Shown: positions 48,690 through 60,326, counted from the first letter of the stretch. The stretch: 64,000 nt of DNA from Tragulus kanchil (GCA_022376925.1 JAIOJX010000004.1:7254001-7318000), one strand, 5' to 3'. Notes: generated by a model not told the origin, from the letters alone. Numbers and translations: made by a program.

Positions 48690-49247
48690 CAAAAGCACAT
48701 GAAACGATGCTCAACCTCGCTTATTATTAGAGAAATGCAAATTAAAACTACAATGAGATATCACCTCACACCTTTCAGAATGGCCATCATCAATAAATCG
48801 ACAGACAATAAATGCTGGAGAGGGTGCAGAGAAAAGGGAACCCTCTTGCATTGCTGGTGGGAATGTAAACTGATACAGTCTCTATGGAAGTCAGTATGGA
48901 GATTCCTTAGAAAACTAAAAGTAGAAGCACCCTATGACCCAGGAATCCCACTATTAGGCTTATATCCAGATGAAATCAAAACTGAAAGAAGCACCTGTAC
49001 CCCAATGTTCATTGCAGCTCTCTATACAATAGCCAGAACTTGGAAGCAACCTAGATGTCCATGGACGAATGAATGGATCCAGAAGCCCTGGTACATATAT
49101 ACAATGGAATACTACTCATCTGTTAAAAGAAATGCAGAAGACTCAGTCCTAATGAGGTGGCTGGCTCTAGAACCTATCATAGAAAGTGAAGTAAGTCAAA
49201 AAGAGAAAGACAAATACAGTATACTAACACACATATATGGAATATAG
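48684..49247 (+). pseudogene. L1 ORF2 C-terminal domain with Cys motif
   Basis: An open 187-codon piece with the L1 C-terminal knuckle Cx3Cx7Hx4C at C44, C48, H56 and C61 (…[19 protein letters not shown]…), followed by the typical end (…[15 protein letters not shown]…; …LTHIYGI and stop at 49,245-49,247). In element 1 the same motif is cut by a stop. The duplicated copy is 49,810-50,373. Opposite-strand and other-frame ORFs in the region are shadows. Confidence 0.85.
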
Positions 49248-49573
49248 TAGGACGGCATCTTGAGAACACATGCAGTGAACTCCTGGAAAAACACAGAACA
49301 TAGACATATGGACACTGTGGAGGAAATAGGGAGGGGGAGGCATGGAGGGAGTAACATGGAAACCTATACTGTCATGTGTGGAAAAGATAGCTCTTGTGAT
49401 TGTGCTAAGGGAATAAGAGTGCTCACAATCGCATTGTGCGATGGTCCGAAGTGGCGGGATTGGGGGAACTGGGGGGGTGGGGACCAGGGATATGCATATG
49501 ACTGATCTGGGAACATACATGTCTGTGAACAACAAAACTCTGTAAAACCTTTAAAATAAAGAATAATAAAAAA
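49248..49573 (+). other. L1 element 2 3'UTR with G-quadruplex-type tract and poly(A) signal
   Basis: Four close G runs at about 49,456-49,482 (gggattgggggaactggggg and so on) form a textbook G-quadruplex pattern on the plus strand. AATAAA lies at 49,555-49,560, followed by a short A run. Copies of the G tract at about 50,582-50,608 and 51,693-51,719 through D15 and D16. Confidence 0.8.
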
Positions 49574-50696
49574 AATCAATAGAAGAGCATAATTCTGACC
49601 CTTTGAGCCTTATTCGCAAATTCCCATTCCTTGTAAGCAATTTCTTTAACTATTAAGGTAAATGAAAATTTAGCTGTCTTAAATAGTCTCCCTCAAATAT
49701 ATTTGCTCACATTGTTTCTCATTCCCATTTACCAAATTACTTACACAAAAACCCAATCAAAAATGGGGAAAAGATCTAAAGAAACGCCTCTCCAAAAGAG
49801 GACATACAGATGGCCCAAAAGCACATGAAACGATGCTCAACCTCGCTTATTATTAGAGAAATGCAAATTAAAACTACAATGAGATATCACCTCACACCTT
49901 TCAGAATGGCCATCATCAATAAATCGACAGACAATAAATGCTGGAGAGGGTGCAGAGAAAAGGGAACCCTCTTGCATTGCTGGTGGGAATGTAAACTGAT
50001 ACAGTCTCTATGGAAGTCAGTATGGAGATTCCTTAGAAAACTAAAAGTAGAAGCACCCTATGACCCAGGAATCCCACTATTAGGCTTATATCCAGATGAA
50101 ATCAAAACTGAAAGAAGCACCTGTACCCCAATGTTCATTGCAGCTCTCTATACAATAGCCAGAACTTGGAAGCAACCTAGATGTCCATGGACGAATGAAT
50201 GGATCCAGAAGCCCTGGTACATATATACAATGGAATACTACTCATCTGTTAAAAGAAATGCAGAAGACTCAGTCCTAATGAGGTGGCTGGCTCTAGAACC
50301 TATCATAGAAAGTGAAGTAAGTCAAAAAGAGAAAGACAAATACAGTATACTAACACACATATATGGAATATAGTAGGACGGCATCTTGAGAACACATGCA
50401 GTGAACTCCTGGAAAAACACAGAACATAGACATATGGACACTGTGGAGGAAATAGGGAGGGGGAGGCATGGAGGGAGTAACATGGAAACCTATACTGTCA
50501 TGTGTGGAAAAGATAGCTCTTGTGATTGTGCTAAGGGAATAAGAGTGCTCACAATCGCATTGTGCGATGGTCCGAAGTGGCGGGATTGGGGGAACTGGGG
50601 GGGTGGGGACCAGGGATATGCATATGACTGATCTGGGAACATACATGTCTGTGAACAACAAAACTCTGTAAAACCTTTAAAATAAAGAATAAAAAA

Positions 50697-50932
50697 AATC
50701 AATAGAAGAGCATAATTCTGACCCTTTGAGCCTTATTCGCAAATTCCCATTCCTTGTAAGCAATTTCTTTAACTATTAAGGTAAATGAAAATTTAGCTGT
50801 CTTAAATAGTCTCCCTCAAATATATTTGCTCACATGTGTTTTCTCATTCCCATTTACCAAATTACTTACACTGGCATTGTTTTTTAAATAAATGTTTGTT
50901 ATTTATAGATTAAAAAAATAAATAAATAAAAT
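50697..50932 (+). other. Candidate L1 3'-transduced segment and its tail
   Basis: This stretch follows the L1 poly(A) signal but is not L1: element 1 has only its A tail here. It carries its own AATAAA at 50,887-50,892 about 20 bases before an A-rich tail (50,912-50,932), and the target-site duplication begins right after. That fits an L1 transcript that read through to a downstream signal at its source locus. Other copies, complete or partial: 49,574-49,747 and 51,810-52,046. Confidence 0.75.
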
Positions 50933-51282
50933 AAAATCATTCATGAAATATAAATCCCTCCTTTTCGAAAAGCAAAGGAATACTTTTTAGACACCTGAAG
51001 TAAAACATTTTATAGATCACTAAATCTGTAGAACTGACATATGAGACTACTAAAATTTTTATTTGTGTCATGCAGCTAAGAAGTACTTACAACTCTATGC
51101 CTTTAAATTCTTTTGTTATTAAACAAATGGAAAATAAATGCTTGTGAATCTCTAGAAGCTCTTTTTTAAGTAAAGAATACTCCTAAAAACATAAAGCTTA
51201 TATTAAAGGCTGTTAAAATTTATAAGAGAGAAACAAAGGAACAAAAGAAGGAATCCACAAAACTGGAAATTCATTCTTTACA

Positions 51283-51363
51283 GGTAGTTCCTAGGGTCAC
51301 GAAAAGTTAAACATGAGTTGGAAACTAAAGAACAAGGTAGTCTAATCTAATCTAATCTAAAAT
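51283..51363 (+). repeat. Bov SINE/BovB tail fragment with (TCTAA)4
   Basis: 'ttcctagggtcacgaaaagt' followed by 'taaacatgagttggaaacta' looks like a decayed '…catggggtcgcaaagagtcggac…' tail, followed by four tctaa units at 51,341-51,360. The duplicate is at about 52,397-52,475. Confidence 0.5.
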
Positions 51364-52730
51364 CCTCTAACAAGACTGTTTTACATGTCGGTGTGGGCTG
51401 AGGGATGCAGAGAAAGGCACCGATAAAAGAAATCATAAAGGAAAAAAAGTGTAACTCAAGATGTGCAGAAAGCAGGAGCTACGAGAGATCTGATAACAGG
51501 CCAACTGCATGGTCACCGATGCCACATGGATAGCTTGAAATCTACTGTGGCAAAGTACTTACACCACTGTTAACTGAAAGATGCCGCAGGTCACTGTTAT
51601 AATTTACCAGCAATCTGTGGAAAGATAGCTCTTGTGATTGTGCTAAGGAATAAGAGTGCTCACAATCGCATTGTGCGATGGTCCGAAGTGGCGGGATTGG
51701 GGGAACTGGGGGGGTGGGGACCAGGGATATGCATATGACTGATCTGGGAACATACATGTCTGTGAACAACAAAACTCTGTAAAACCTTTAAAATAAAGAA
51801 TAATAAAAAAAATCAATAGAAGAGCATAATTCTGACCCTTTGAGCCTTATTCGCAAATTCCCATTCCTTGTAAGCAATTTCTTTAACTATTAAGGTAAAT
51901 GAAAATTTAGCTGTCTTAAATAGTCTCCCTCAAATATATTTGCTCACATGTGTTTTCTCATTCCCATTTACCAAATTACTTACACTGGCATTGTTTTTTA
52001 AATAAATGTTTGTTATTTATAGATTAAAAAAATAAATAAATAAAATAAAATCATTCATGAAATATAAATCCCTCCTTTTCGAAAAGCAAAGGAATACTTT
52101 TTAGACACCTGAAGTAAAACATTTTATAGATCACTAAATCTGTAGAACTGACATATGAGACTACTAAAATTTTTATTTGTGTCATGCAGCTAAGAAGTAC
52201 TTACAACTCTATGCCTTTAAATTCTTTTGTTATTAAACAAATGGAAAATAAATGCTTGTGAATCTCTAGAAGCTCTTTTTTAAGTAAAGAATACTCCTAA
52301 AAACATAAAGCTTATATTAAAGGCTGTTAAAATTTATAAGAGAAAAACAAAGGAACAAAAGAAGGAATCCACAAAACTGGAAATTCATTCTTTACAGGTA
52401 GTTCCTAGGGTCACGAAAAGTTAAACATGAGTTGGAAACTAAAGAACAAGGTAGTCTAATCTAATCTAATCTAAAATCCTCTAACAAGACTGTTTTACAT
52501 GTCGGTGTGGGCTGAGGGATGCAGAGAAAGGCACCGATAAAAGAAATCATAAAGGAAAAAAAGTGTAACTCAAGATGTGCAGAAAGCAGGAGCTACGAGA
52601 GATCTGATAACAGGCCAACTGCATGGTCACCGATGCCACATGGATAGCTTGAAATCTACTGTGGCAAAGTACTTACACCACTGTTAACTGAAAGATGCCG
52701 CAGGTCACTGTTATAATTTACCAGCAATCT

Positions 52731-53740
52731 ACCAGCCAAAGGAGAATCCTTAAACATAACTAACAAATAAGTTTATGTCGATAATTTTGAAAACAAAACA
52801 GGATTGCTTTCTAGAAAACTATGCTTAATTAAAATCAGTATGAACTGATAATCATTAAAAAATCTGAATACATGTAAAAGTGTCCCTTCCCAGGAGATCC
52901 AAAATTCATAGTTAGGTCAAATTTTTAAAATATTAGAGAAAACAGATAAAGGAAGAAAACTACTCAACTCATTGTATGAGGTATACATAACCTTAATTCT
53001 AAAGAAGAAAAGGACAGTGCTGAAAAGAATCACAGACCACTGTCTTCTAAAACACAGGACAAAATGACTAAATAAAATAAATGCTTGCTGAATTTAGCAG
53101 CATATTACAATAAATAAATTCATAAATATTTAGAGGTATATAGAATAGTAGGGGGCTTCCCTGGTGGTCCAGTGGGTAAGGACACCGCCTTGCAGTGCAA
53201 GGGGTGCTGGTTTGATCCCTGGCCTGGGAAGATCCCACGTGCCGCGGAGCAGCTGGACTGATGTGTCCAATTACCGAGCTGGAGCTCTAGAGTGCATGCG
53301 CCCAGAGCCGGTGCTCTGCGACAACAGAGGACACCGCGATGGGAGGCCCACACAGGCCAAAGAACCAAGATGGATGAAAATGGACAAATGAAAGACCAAT
53401 AGAAGTGGCCTGCCTACTCTCCTCCCTCCCCACCCCATCCCCACCAAAAAATAAATAAATAAATAAATCTTTAAAAAAAAAAAGAAAGAAAGAAAGAATA
53501 GTAGGGTTTGTCAAGATTGTAAGATTATTTAAAATGAGAAAGTCTATAAAATATACCACTTTAACAGATACAGAGAGCAAAACATGATCATCTCTTCAGA
53601 GGCAGATTAAGCATTCAATAGAGTGCAACATTTTGCATGAAGAAAATTATCATCGTTTAAAAATGGAACATGATTTTCTTAGCCTGACAAAGGATAGCCA
53701 TGAGGAAACTAGAGTAAATATATTCACTGACTACATTTTA
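52731..53740 (+). mobile_element. Old L1 ORF2 remnant, plus strand, interrupted by a SINE
   Basis: 'actactcaactcattgtatg' followed by 'aggtatacataaccttaatt' before the SINE, and 'catgatcatctcttcagagg', 'agcattcaatagagtgcaac' after it, are the old L1 reverse transcriptase region in order. The SINE at 53,154-53,494 sits inside it. Heavily decayed. Confidence 0.65.
53154..53494 (+). mobile_element. tRNA-derived SINE, plus strand
   Basis: Same family as the SINEs at 344-609 and 9,216-9,576: head 'cttccctggtggtccagtgg', B-box-like 'ggtttgatccc', 'gcccagagccggtgctctgc', 'gaaagaccaatagaag', a C-rich stretch and an (aaat)n/A tail. Flanked by a perfect 12-bp target-site duplication agaatagtaggg (53,142-53,153 and 53,495-53,506). 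Here the internal 'gcccagagccgg' block is single, not doubled as in the 9.2-kb copy. Not duplicated by the 1.1-kb pattern. Confidence 0.92.
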
Positions 53741-53889
53741 GAAGCAATTCTGATAATTAATAGACAGATAAGAGTAATCTCTATCTCTTCTTCTTAACAC
53801 GTACCAGAGGATCCAGCCATATGAAACGAGAGAGAGAGAAGTGATACAGGCAACAACAGGCTCTTTGAACTTAGAGTAATAACTAAACT

Positions 53890-54325
53890 TCATGCAATAG
53901 TCTACAAGGCACTGTGTGACCTGACCTACGTACCTCTTCAAGTTTCTTTCATTACACTCTCCCTCCTGCTCTGCCCTCTAGCTATATTTGCTTATCATGA
54001 CATTTTTATTTAGAGTTTTTAAATGTTTCTTCTCTTTTTCTAGAATTTTTTCCCCCCAGATTCTATTTATGACCAGTTCCCTGGGATTTAGTCCCAGGCT
54101 TGATGTACCTGATATACCTCTGTTTATGTCCTTCTTTGCACTTGTCACATTCTGTAATCTGTGATTTAGTGTATATTCATTATTGATTACCTTTCCCTTT
54201 GTATGCTTGGGAAAGATATAAAAATGGTTTTTTGTTGTTTGTTTACTGTCATATCTTGAGAACTCAGCACCGTGTATGGCACAAAATATACAACGATGTC
54301 AATATTTGCCAAATGAATGATAAGT
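53890..54325 (+). mobile_element. L2 LINE 3' end, plus strand
   Basis: 'aggcactgtgtgacctgacc', 'ctccctcctgctctgccctc', 'cttctttgcacttgtcacat' and 'aactcagcaccgtgtatggc' followed by 'caaatgaatgataag' give the L2 3' order. The last part recurs at 55,305-55,432 through D17. Confidence 0.7.
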
Positions 54326-54602
54326 AAATCCATAAATATTGTGACACACATATAAGAAATCCTCATGGGGTACAGCATCTTCTTCCCTGGATACGTTTCA
54401 CACTTTACTTTTCTGCTTTCTACTTTTCTTGTTTGGGATAGCTCATTTATTTTTCAGACAGTATGTCAACATTATTCAGACACAATGTTCTCTACATTAC
54501 AATCATAAATACAATTATATATTGTAAAAAGGCTTAAGTCTAACTTAGGCCACCTGGGCTTGCTCTGGGGGTACTCAGAGAAGTACCTGAACATCTGGGG
54601 GT

Positions 54603-54815
54603 TGTTGTTGTTTAGTTTCTATGTTGTGTTTTGATTCCTTGTGATCCCATGGACTGTAGCCTCCCAGGCTCCTCTGTCTATTGGATTTCTCAGGCAAGAA
54701 TACTCCAGTATGTTGACATTTCCTTATCCAGGGAATCTTCTCAACCCAGGCATCAAACTTACATCACCTGCTCAACAGACAGAAACTTTACCATTGAGTC
54801 ACAGGGAAGCCCTAT
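54603..54815 (-). mobile_element. Bov-tA SINE, minus strand
   Basis: 'gttgttgttgtttagtttct', 'catggactgtagcctcccag', 'ttctcaggcaagaatactcc', 'ctcaacccaggcatcaaact' and 'accattgagtcacagggaag' give the full minus-strand order, with a gtt repeat tail. Copy in D17 at 55,710-55,922. Confidence 0.88.
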
Positions 54816-54956
54816 CTAGGAGTGCTTCCTGTCAATTCAGAAGTATCTTTAGAGGGTGGCTTTCTGTCAGCTCTATGATTTCCCAAGGTGACACTATTGG
54901 CACCCACCATCCAAAGCAGGAGACACAAGACTGGTGGGCTTAGTCACTGGGACAGG

Positions 54957-55110
54957 AAGATTCCCTGTGTCAGAAAGATCCCCTGGAGTAGGAAATGGAA
55001 ACCCACTTCAGTATTTCTTCCTGGAAAAGTCCATGGACAGAAGGGCTGGTGGGCAAGAGTCCATGGGACTATAAAGAGCTAGATATGGTTGAGCATGCAT
55101 GCACACACTG
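54957..55110 (+). mobile_element. Bov-tA SINE fragment, plus strand
   Basis: 'gatcccctggagtaggaaat', 'ggaaacccacttcagtattt', 'aaaagtccatggacagaagg' and 'gtccatgggactataaagag' are the plus-strand Bov-tA middle and 3' part; the tRNA head is missing. Copy in D17 at 56,064-56,217. Confidence 0.82.
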
Positions 55111-56390
55111 ACAACACTTAACTGAAAATAGTAGAAAGGAAATACACATATAATAGGTATAACATGTATGTTCACACACAAAAAATGATCTAAATCTACT
55201 TCTTGCATTTGTTTATTTAAACTAGGATAACATCTTTCCACTTACCTACATAGCTCTAGATAATAGAAACATATACAATAGTAATATTCTTTGTAACAAT
55301 GGTTCCTTTGTATGCTTGGGAAAGATATAAATGGTTTTTTGTTGTTTGTTTACTGTCATATCTTGAGAACTCAGCACCGTGTATGGCACAAAATATACAA
55401 CGATGTCAATATTTGCCAAATGAATGATAAGTAAATCCATAAATATTGTGACACACATATAAGAAATCCTCATGGGGTACAGCATCTTCTTCCCTGGATA
55501 CGTTTCACACTTTACTTTTCTGCTTTCTACTTTTCTTGTTTGGGATAGCTCATTTATTTTTCAGACAGTATGTCAACATTATTCAGACACAATGTTCTCT
55601 ACATTACAATCATAAATACAATTATATATTGTAAAAAGGCTTAAGTCTAACTTAGGCCACCTGGGCTTGCTCTGGGGGTACTCAGAGAAGTACCTGAACA
55701 TCTGGGGGTTGTTGTTGTTTAGTTTCTATGTTGTGTTTTGATTCCTTGTGATCCCATGGACTGTAGCCTCCCAGGCTCCTCTGTCTATTGGATTTCTCAG
55801 GCAAGAATACTCCAGTATGTTGCCATTTCCTTCTCCGGGGGATCTTCTCAACCCAGGCATCAAACTTACATCACCTGCTCAACAGACAGAAACTTTACCA
55901 TTGAGTCACAGGGAAGCCCTATCTAGGAGTGCTTCCTGTCAATTCAGAAGTATCTTTAGAGGGTGGCTTTCTGTCAGCTCTATGATTTCCCAAGGTGACA
56001 CTATTGGCACCCACCATCCAAAGCAGGAGACACAAGACTGGTGGGCTTAGTCACTGGGACAGGAAGATTCCCTGTGTCAGAAAGATCCCCTGGAGTAGGA
56101 AATGGAAACCCACTTCAGTATTTCTTCCTGGAAAAGTCCATGGACAGAAGGGGCTGGTGGGCAAGAGTCCATGGGACTATAAAGAGCTAGATATGGTTGA
56201 GCATGCATGCACACACTGACAACACTTAACTGAAAATAGTAGAAAGGAAATACACATATAATAGGTATAACATGTATGTTCACACACAAAAAATGATCTA
56301 AATCTACTTCTTGCATTTGTTTTTATTTAAACTAGGATAACATCTTTCCACTTACCTACATAGCTCTAGATAATAGAAACATATACAATA

Positions 56391-58138
56391 TGTAAAATAA
56401 TAAATATGTATATCATCTATATTAGGTATACAGTACATTAACTATATCAATCCCATTTCAAGCTATAGAGATTTCCTTGAAAAGCTAATATTAAAATGAT
56501 AGTACCCTAGAATCAAGAAAATAAGGTAACCAAGCTGAAGTTAAATGCTCATTAGAAAACACTGACTGCTGGGCTCTGGAGAACTTCAATATCCGCCATG
56601 CAATGCTCACCTCCAGTGACCCTGTGATTCAAGTATCAAGTCTTTAATATTTGTAAATCAATTGTGTTACTTAGCACTAATGAATTAAGAACCACTCCAT
56701 GAAGACTGTCCAATTCCTGGCTAATGAAGTGACAGCTAACTTGACCCGGCCTGTTGAGGGGGTTGACTTCTTCAAAGAGAAACTGACTCTTCAGATTTTT
56801 CTCCTGTCATCTTTAATAAGACCCAGCATCAATGAATTTGGGGCAAACAAAAGAGGAATCTACATTGAAAACATGCTTTGTTCCATTATGATTATTTTGT
56901 CTACCACTTTCTGTGGATTATAATTAGAAATAAAACAAGGACTTCCTTCTGTGTTCTCTGCTTTAAAGAAACACAGCTCTTGGGAGCCACAGGGAAGAGG
57001 ACTGGAAAGCCGAGAGATCAGGTAGGACACTTCTGAAATGTCTGGGTATTCTGAGAGAGAGCTTGGCTACACATCCAGCTAGGGCCGTAGACAAAGTGGT
57101 TACCAGTGCACTTTCTTTTCATCTTGCATTCACTTAGGAGCAGATGTGGCAAACACTGGGACACTACCATCATTTTGAGATCTGATCAGAGGGACAGATG
57201 TGACAACAGAGGACAGAAGTGAGCTCTGATTTCAAGCAGGACTGTAATCATTCATGCTACATTCCATACATTTTGCTGCTATCACAGAGAAATGTACAAA
57301 TTTGGTTCTTAAGAAAGTCATAGCAAAACTGATGAAGAAATCATCTTAAGTTATCTGCTGTGGTTAGTTCATAGTTGAGCAAATTACATAGAATATCTGA
57401 AAATGCACTGAATTTCTGGTCCTGAATGTCTGTTCTTTTATGTCTACATGCAATCTGAGGTTTCCCCATGACTTGGTGATGGTGGCCTGATTGATAGTTT
57501 TATTTCATTGTGCATCTAACACATGCACACTCATATATGTAAGCCCTTGTTTGGCTTTATAGTAATCAGTGGAATAACCTGAGCACAGAGATGGATGGTA
57601 GCAGGATGGTAGTATATAACCATGCCTCTCCCCTTCTATTCTGTGGATGATCCACTGTAAATCCATATTCCCCAGTTTTCCAAATGGAATCCTACTCTCT
57701 CAGCAACACAGAGACCCAATAGTAACGCACCCTGTTGCCACTCAGCAAAGAGTACCCTTGCTTTGGGGATGTCTGAGTTAGGTTGTTCCATCCACTGCTT
57801 TTAACTTCCATAACTTTGGGTCTTCAATCAGAGAAGACAAAACATTGGAGTGAGATGGGGGATGGTACTAAATGGGTGATGACATTTCTTGCAAACCTGC
57901 ATTTCTATAATTCTGTAAAATCACCTGGTATCACATGGATACTAGCTCCCTGGCCAGTTTGGTTATTGTAGACACTTCAACAAGTCATAACAGAGGTCAG
58001 GATTAATTTACACCTTCATCTCTATAAAATTCTTAAGTGGAAAAAGGTAATCTTGTCCTGTGAACTGAGAAAGAAGGAAAAAAGAAAGCAAGCTTGAGAA
58101 ATTGTAGGAAGAATAACACACACTGATGCAGGATGACT
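56391..58138. other. Unique non-coding sequence
   Basis: No repeat I can name and no convincing gene. A 74-codon frame at 56,699-56,923 and a 62-codon frame at 57,783-57,971 have no motif, signal peptide or recognisable relative. Base composition is slightly less AT-rich than elsewhere. Confidence 0.45.
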
Positions 58139-60326
58139 CTGAACACGATATGCTGATTTGAAAGTTTGGGATCTGGATTCAGAACAAAACCACTTGGGAC
58201 TGGGATCTCTGTTGCTGAGTCAATTCTTATAAGCCATTTGATCTGAGTCTTTATTCTTGTTTTCCCTTTTGTAATATGGGAATAACTGACCTAGTTCATA
58301 GAATCATCGTAAAATCATATAAGATAAAACATATAATCAGTATAGTGCATTATATTTCGCAAGGACTCAAGGTTGCTGCTAAGGGCTTTAACTGTGAAAA
58401 CAATTCTTAATTTTATGCATTACATTGTAGAAAACCAGAGTGAAGTAAAAGTATTCTGCCAGGTCATTTTTTTAATGGAACACCCTAGGTTCCTGGATTT
58501 GGGTGTTTAATTCAGTCAGTAATTGACATTCCTGAAGTATATCTAAACAAATCTAAGATATGACAGTATTTGCATTTTCCCTGTGTTATATTCAGTCATT
58601 CACTCAACAACTATTTGATTACATATTAGAATCAAAGAATTGTGACACTAGAAAGGAGCTTAGAAACAATCTATTACAATGCCTCTTTTTCAAGACATAG
58701 GTCCAAGGCAGTTAAATGCCCTGTTTGTAATGCCAGAGTGAGTAGAAAATAAACAAAGCATCCTGAAAAGCAGTATGGGAAAGAAAATGATGATTATGAG
58801 CTTCTACTTAGCCTCTAAAATTTTCAAATTTAACATGGAAATGAGATGGGTCCATGAATAACTGTAATATAAGATAAAAAGTTGTTAATGCTGGGGAAAC
58901 TTTAACAGGAAGAACTGCTACTTCCAGCTAGAAGAAATAATTAAAGTATAATCATGTCTATGCCATTCCAGCATCCACTCCCCTTTCTTCTGGTAGTGGA
59001 ATTCATATTCTCCTCTCAGGAGTCATCCTCCATGAATTGTGAGTGCCTATAGTACAGAAGGAACTAACCCCACCCTCAAGACCAGGTTCAGCATATGACC
59101 TTGTCAGTAAGCATACCACATTCTTGAGCATGGTGGTAACCTTAGAGACAGACACATGACCCAATGGCAACCACAAGGACCCTACCCAGAACTTTTGTTG
59201 GACATAGTAACAAATAGACTTTACAGATTTTCTGAACACGATATGCTGATTTGAAAGTTTGGGATCTGGATTCAGAACAAAACCACTTGGGACTGGGATC
59301 TCTGTTGCTGAGTCAATTCTTATAAGCCATTTGATCTGAGTCTTTATTCTTGTTTTCCCTTTTGTAATATGGGAATAACTGACCTAGTTCATAGAATCAT
59401 CGTAAAATCATATAAGATAAAACATATAATCAGTATAGTGCATTATATTTCGCAAGGACTCAAGGTTGCTGCTAAGGGCTTTAACTGTGAAAACAATTCT
59501 TAATTTTATGCATTACATTGTAGAAAACCAGAGTGAAGTAAAAGTATTCTGCCAGGTCATTTTTTTAATGGAACACCCTAGGTTCCTGGATTTGGGTGTT
59601 TAATTCAGTCAGTAATTGACATTCCTGAAGTATATCTAAACAAATCTAAGATATGACAGTATTTGCATTTTCCCTGTGTTATATTCAGTCATTCACTCAA
59701 CAACTATTTGATTACATATTAGAATCAAAGAATTGTGACACTAGAAAGGAGCTTAGAAACAATCTATTACAATGCCTCTTTTTCAAGACATAGGTCCAAG
59801 GCAGTTAAATGCCCTGTTTGTAATGCCAGAGTGAGTAGAAAATAAACAAAGCATCCTGAAAAGCAGTATGGGAAAGAAAATGATGATTATGAGCTTCTAC
59901 TTAGCCTCTAAAATTTTCAAATTTAACATGGAAATGAGATGGGTCCATGAATAACTGTAATATAAGATAAAAAGTTGTTAATGCTGGGGAAACTTTAACA
60001 GGAAGAACTGCTACTTCCAGCTAGAAGAAATAATTAAAGTATAATCATGTCTATGCCATTCCAGCATCCACTCCCCTTTCTTCTGGTAGTGGAATTCATA
60101 TTCTCCTCTCAGGAGTCATCCTCCATGAATTGTGAGTGCCTATAGTACAGAAGGAACTAACCCCACCCTCAAGACCAGGTTCAGCATATGACCTTGTCAG
60201 TAAGCATACCACATTCTTGAGCATGGTGGTAACCTTAGAGACAGACACATGACCCAATGGCAACCACAAGGACCCTACCCAGAACTTTTGTTGGACATAG
60301 TAACAAATAGACTTTACAGATTTTCT
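58139..60326. repeat. Tandem duplication D18, unit 1,093 bp
   Basis: Copy A 58,139-59,231 and copy B 59,232-60,326 abut at a shared 'tct', identical as far as I compared. It doubles a MIR, another old repeat piece and a short minus-strand frame (59,003-59,239; 60,096-60,377) without recognisable features. Confidence 0.95.
58150..58370 (-). repeat. MIR SINE, minus strand
   Basis: 'gatctggattcagaacaaaa', 'gttgctgagtcaattcttat', 'tttccctttgtaatatggg' (with one T more in the sequence), 'aataactgacctagttcata' and 'ataatcagtatagtgcatta' follow the antisense MIR in order. Copy in D18 at 59,243-59,463. Confidence 0.65.

Larger units (their letters stand above)
44524..49247 (+). pseudogene. L1 ORF2 of element 2, truncated and broken
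   Basis: Open pieces: 44,621-44,911 (endonuclease, with NIYAPY and VGDFNTPL; stop TGA after EEYSFF, the same stop as in element 1), 45,177-45,437 (linker region), 45,611-46,063 (start of the reverse transcriptase, ended by TAA where element 1 has TCA), 46,070-47,167 (catalytic reverse transcriptase) and 48,684-49,247 (C-terminal). The 392-codon frame at 47,101-48,279 is a product of duplication D14: it runs from the C-terminal linker back into the reverse transcriptase. The N-terminal endonuclease residues are absent by truncation. Confidence 0.88.
48622..50871. repeat. Tandem duplication D15, spacing 1,126 bp
   Basis: Copy A 48,622-49,747, copy B 49,748-50,871. Differences are in homopolymers (aaaaaatggaaaaag/aaaaatggggaaaag; cacattgtttctc/cacatgtgttttctc). 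It doubles the ORF2 C-terminus, 3'UTR and most of the transduced segment. Confidence 0.94.
44524..50932 (+). mobile_element. 5'-truncated young L1 (element 2) with 3' transduction
   Basis: Begins inside the endonuclease domain and is otherwise collinear with element 1. Its right end is not at the L1 poly(A) signal: about 215 bp of non-L1 sequence follow and end in an A-rich tail. The whole block is flanked by the 13-bp target-site duplication aaaatcattcatg at 44,511-44,523 and 50,933-50,945 (again at 52,047-52,059 through D16). Without D14 and D15 it is about 4.2 kb. Duplicated pieces of its end continue to 52,046. Confidence 0.85.
50503..52730. repeat. Tandem duplication D16, spacing 1,111-1,114 bp
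   Basis: Copy A 50,503-51,615, copy B 51,616-52,730, abutting. Copy B has lost single bases in homopolymers (ggaaaagat/ggaaagat; aagggaat/aaggaat), and copy A lacks an 'aat' before the A run (about 50,688 against 51,801). The start overlaps D15, so the end of the L1 3'UTR is present three times. Confidence 0.94.
54196..56390. repeat. Tandem duplication D17, spacing 1,107-1,110 bp
   Basis: Copy A 54,196-55,280, copy B 55,305-56,390, with a 24-bp linker. Differences include aaaaatgg/aaatgg, cttatccaggg/cttctccgggg, gaagggctgg/gaaggggctgg and tttgtttattt/tttgtttttattt. Confidence 0.93.

Noticed and set aside
1004..60326. Tandem 1.1-kb repeats as a satellite, VNTR or gene-amplification system
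   Set aside because: Each unit has different content and occurs only twice (three times in overlap zones). Only the spacing is shared. That is not how satellites or amplified genes look.
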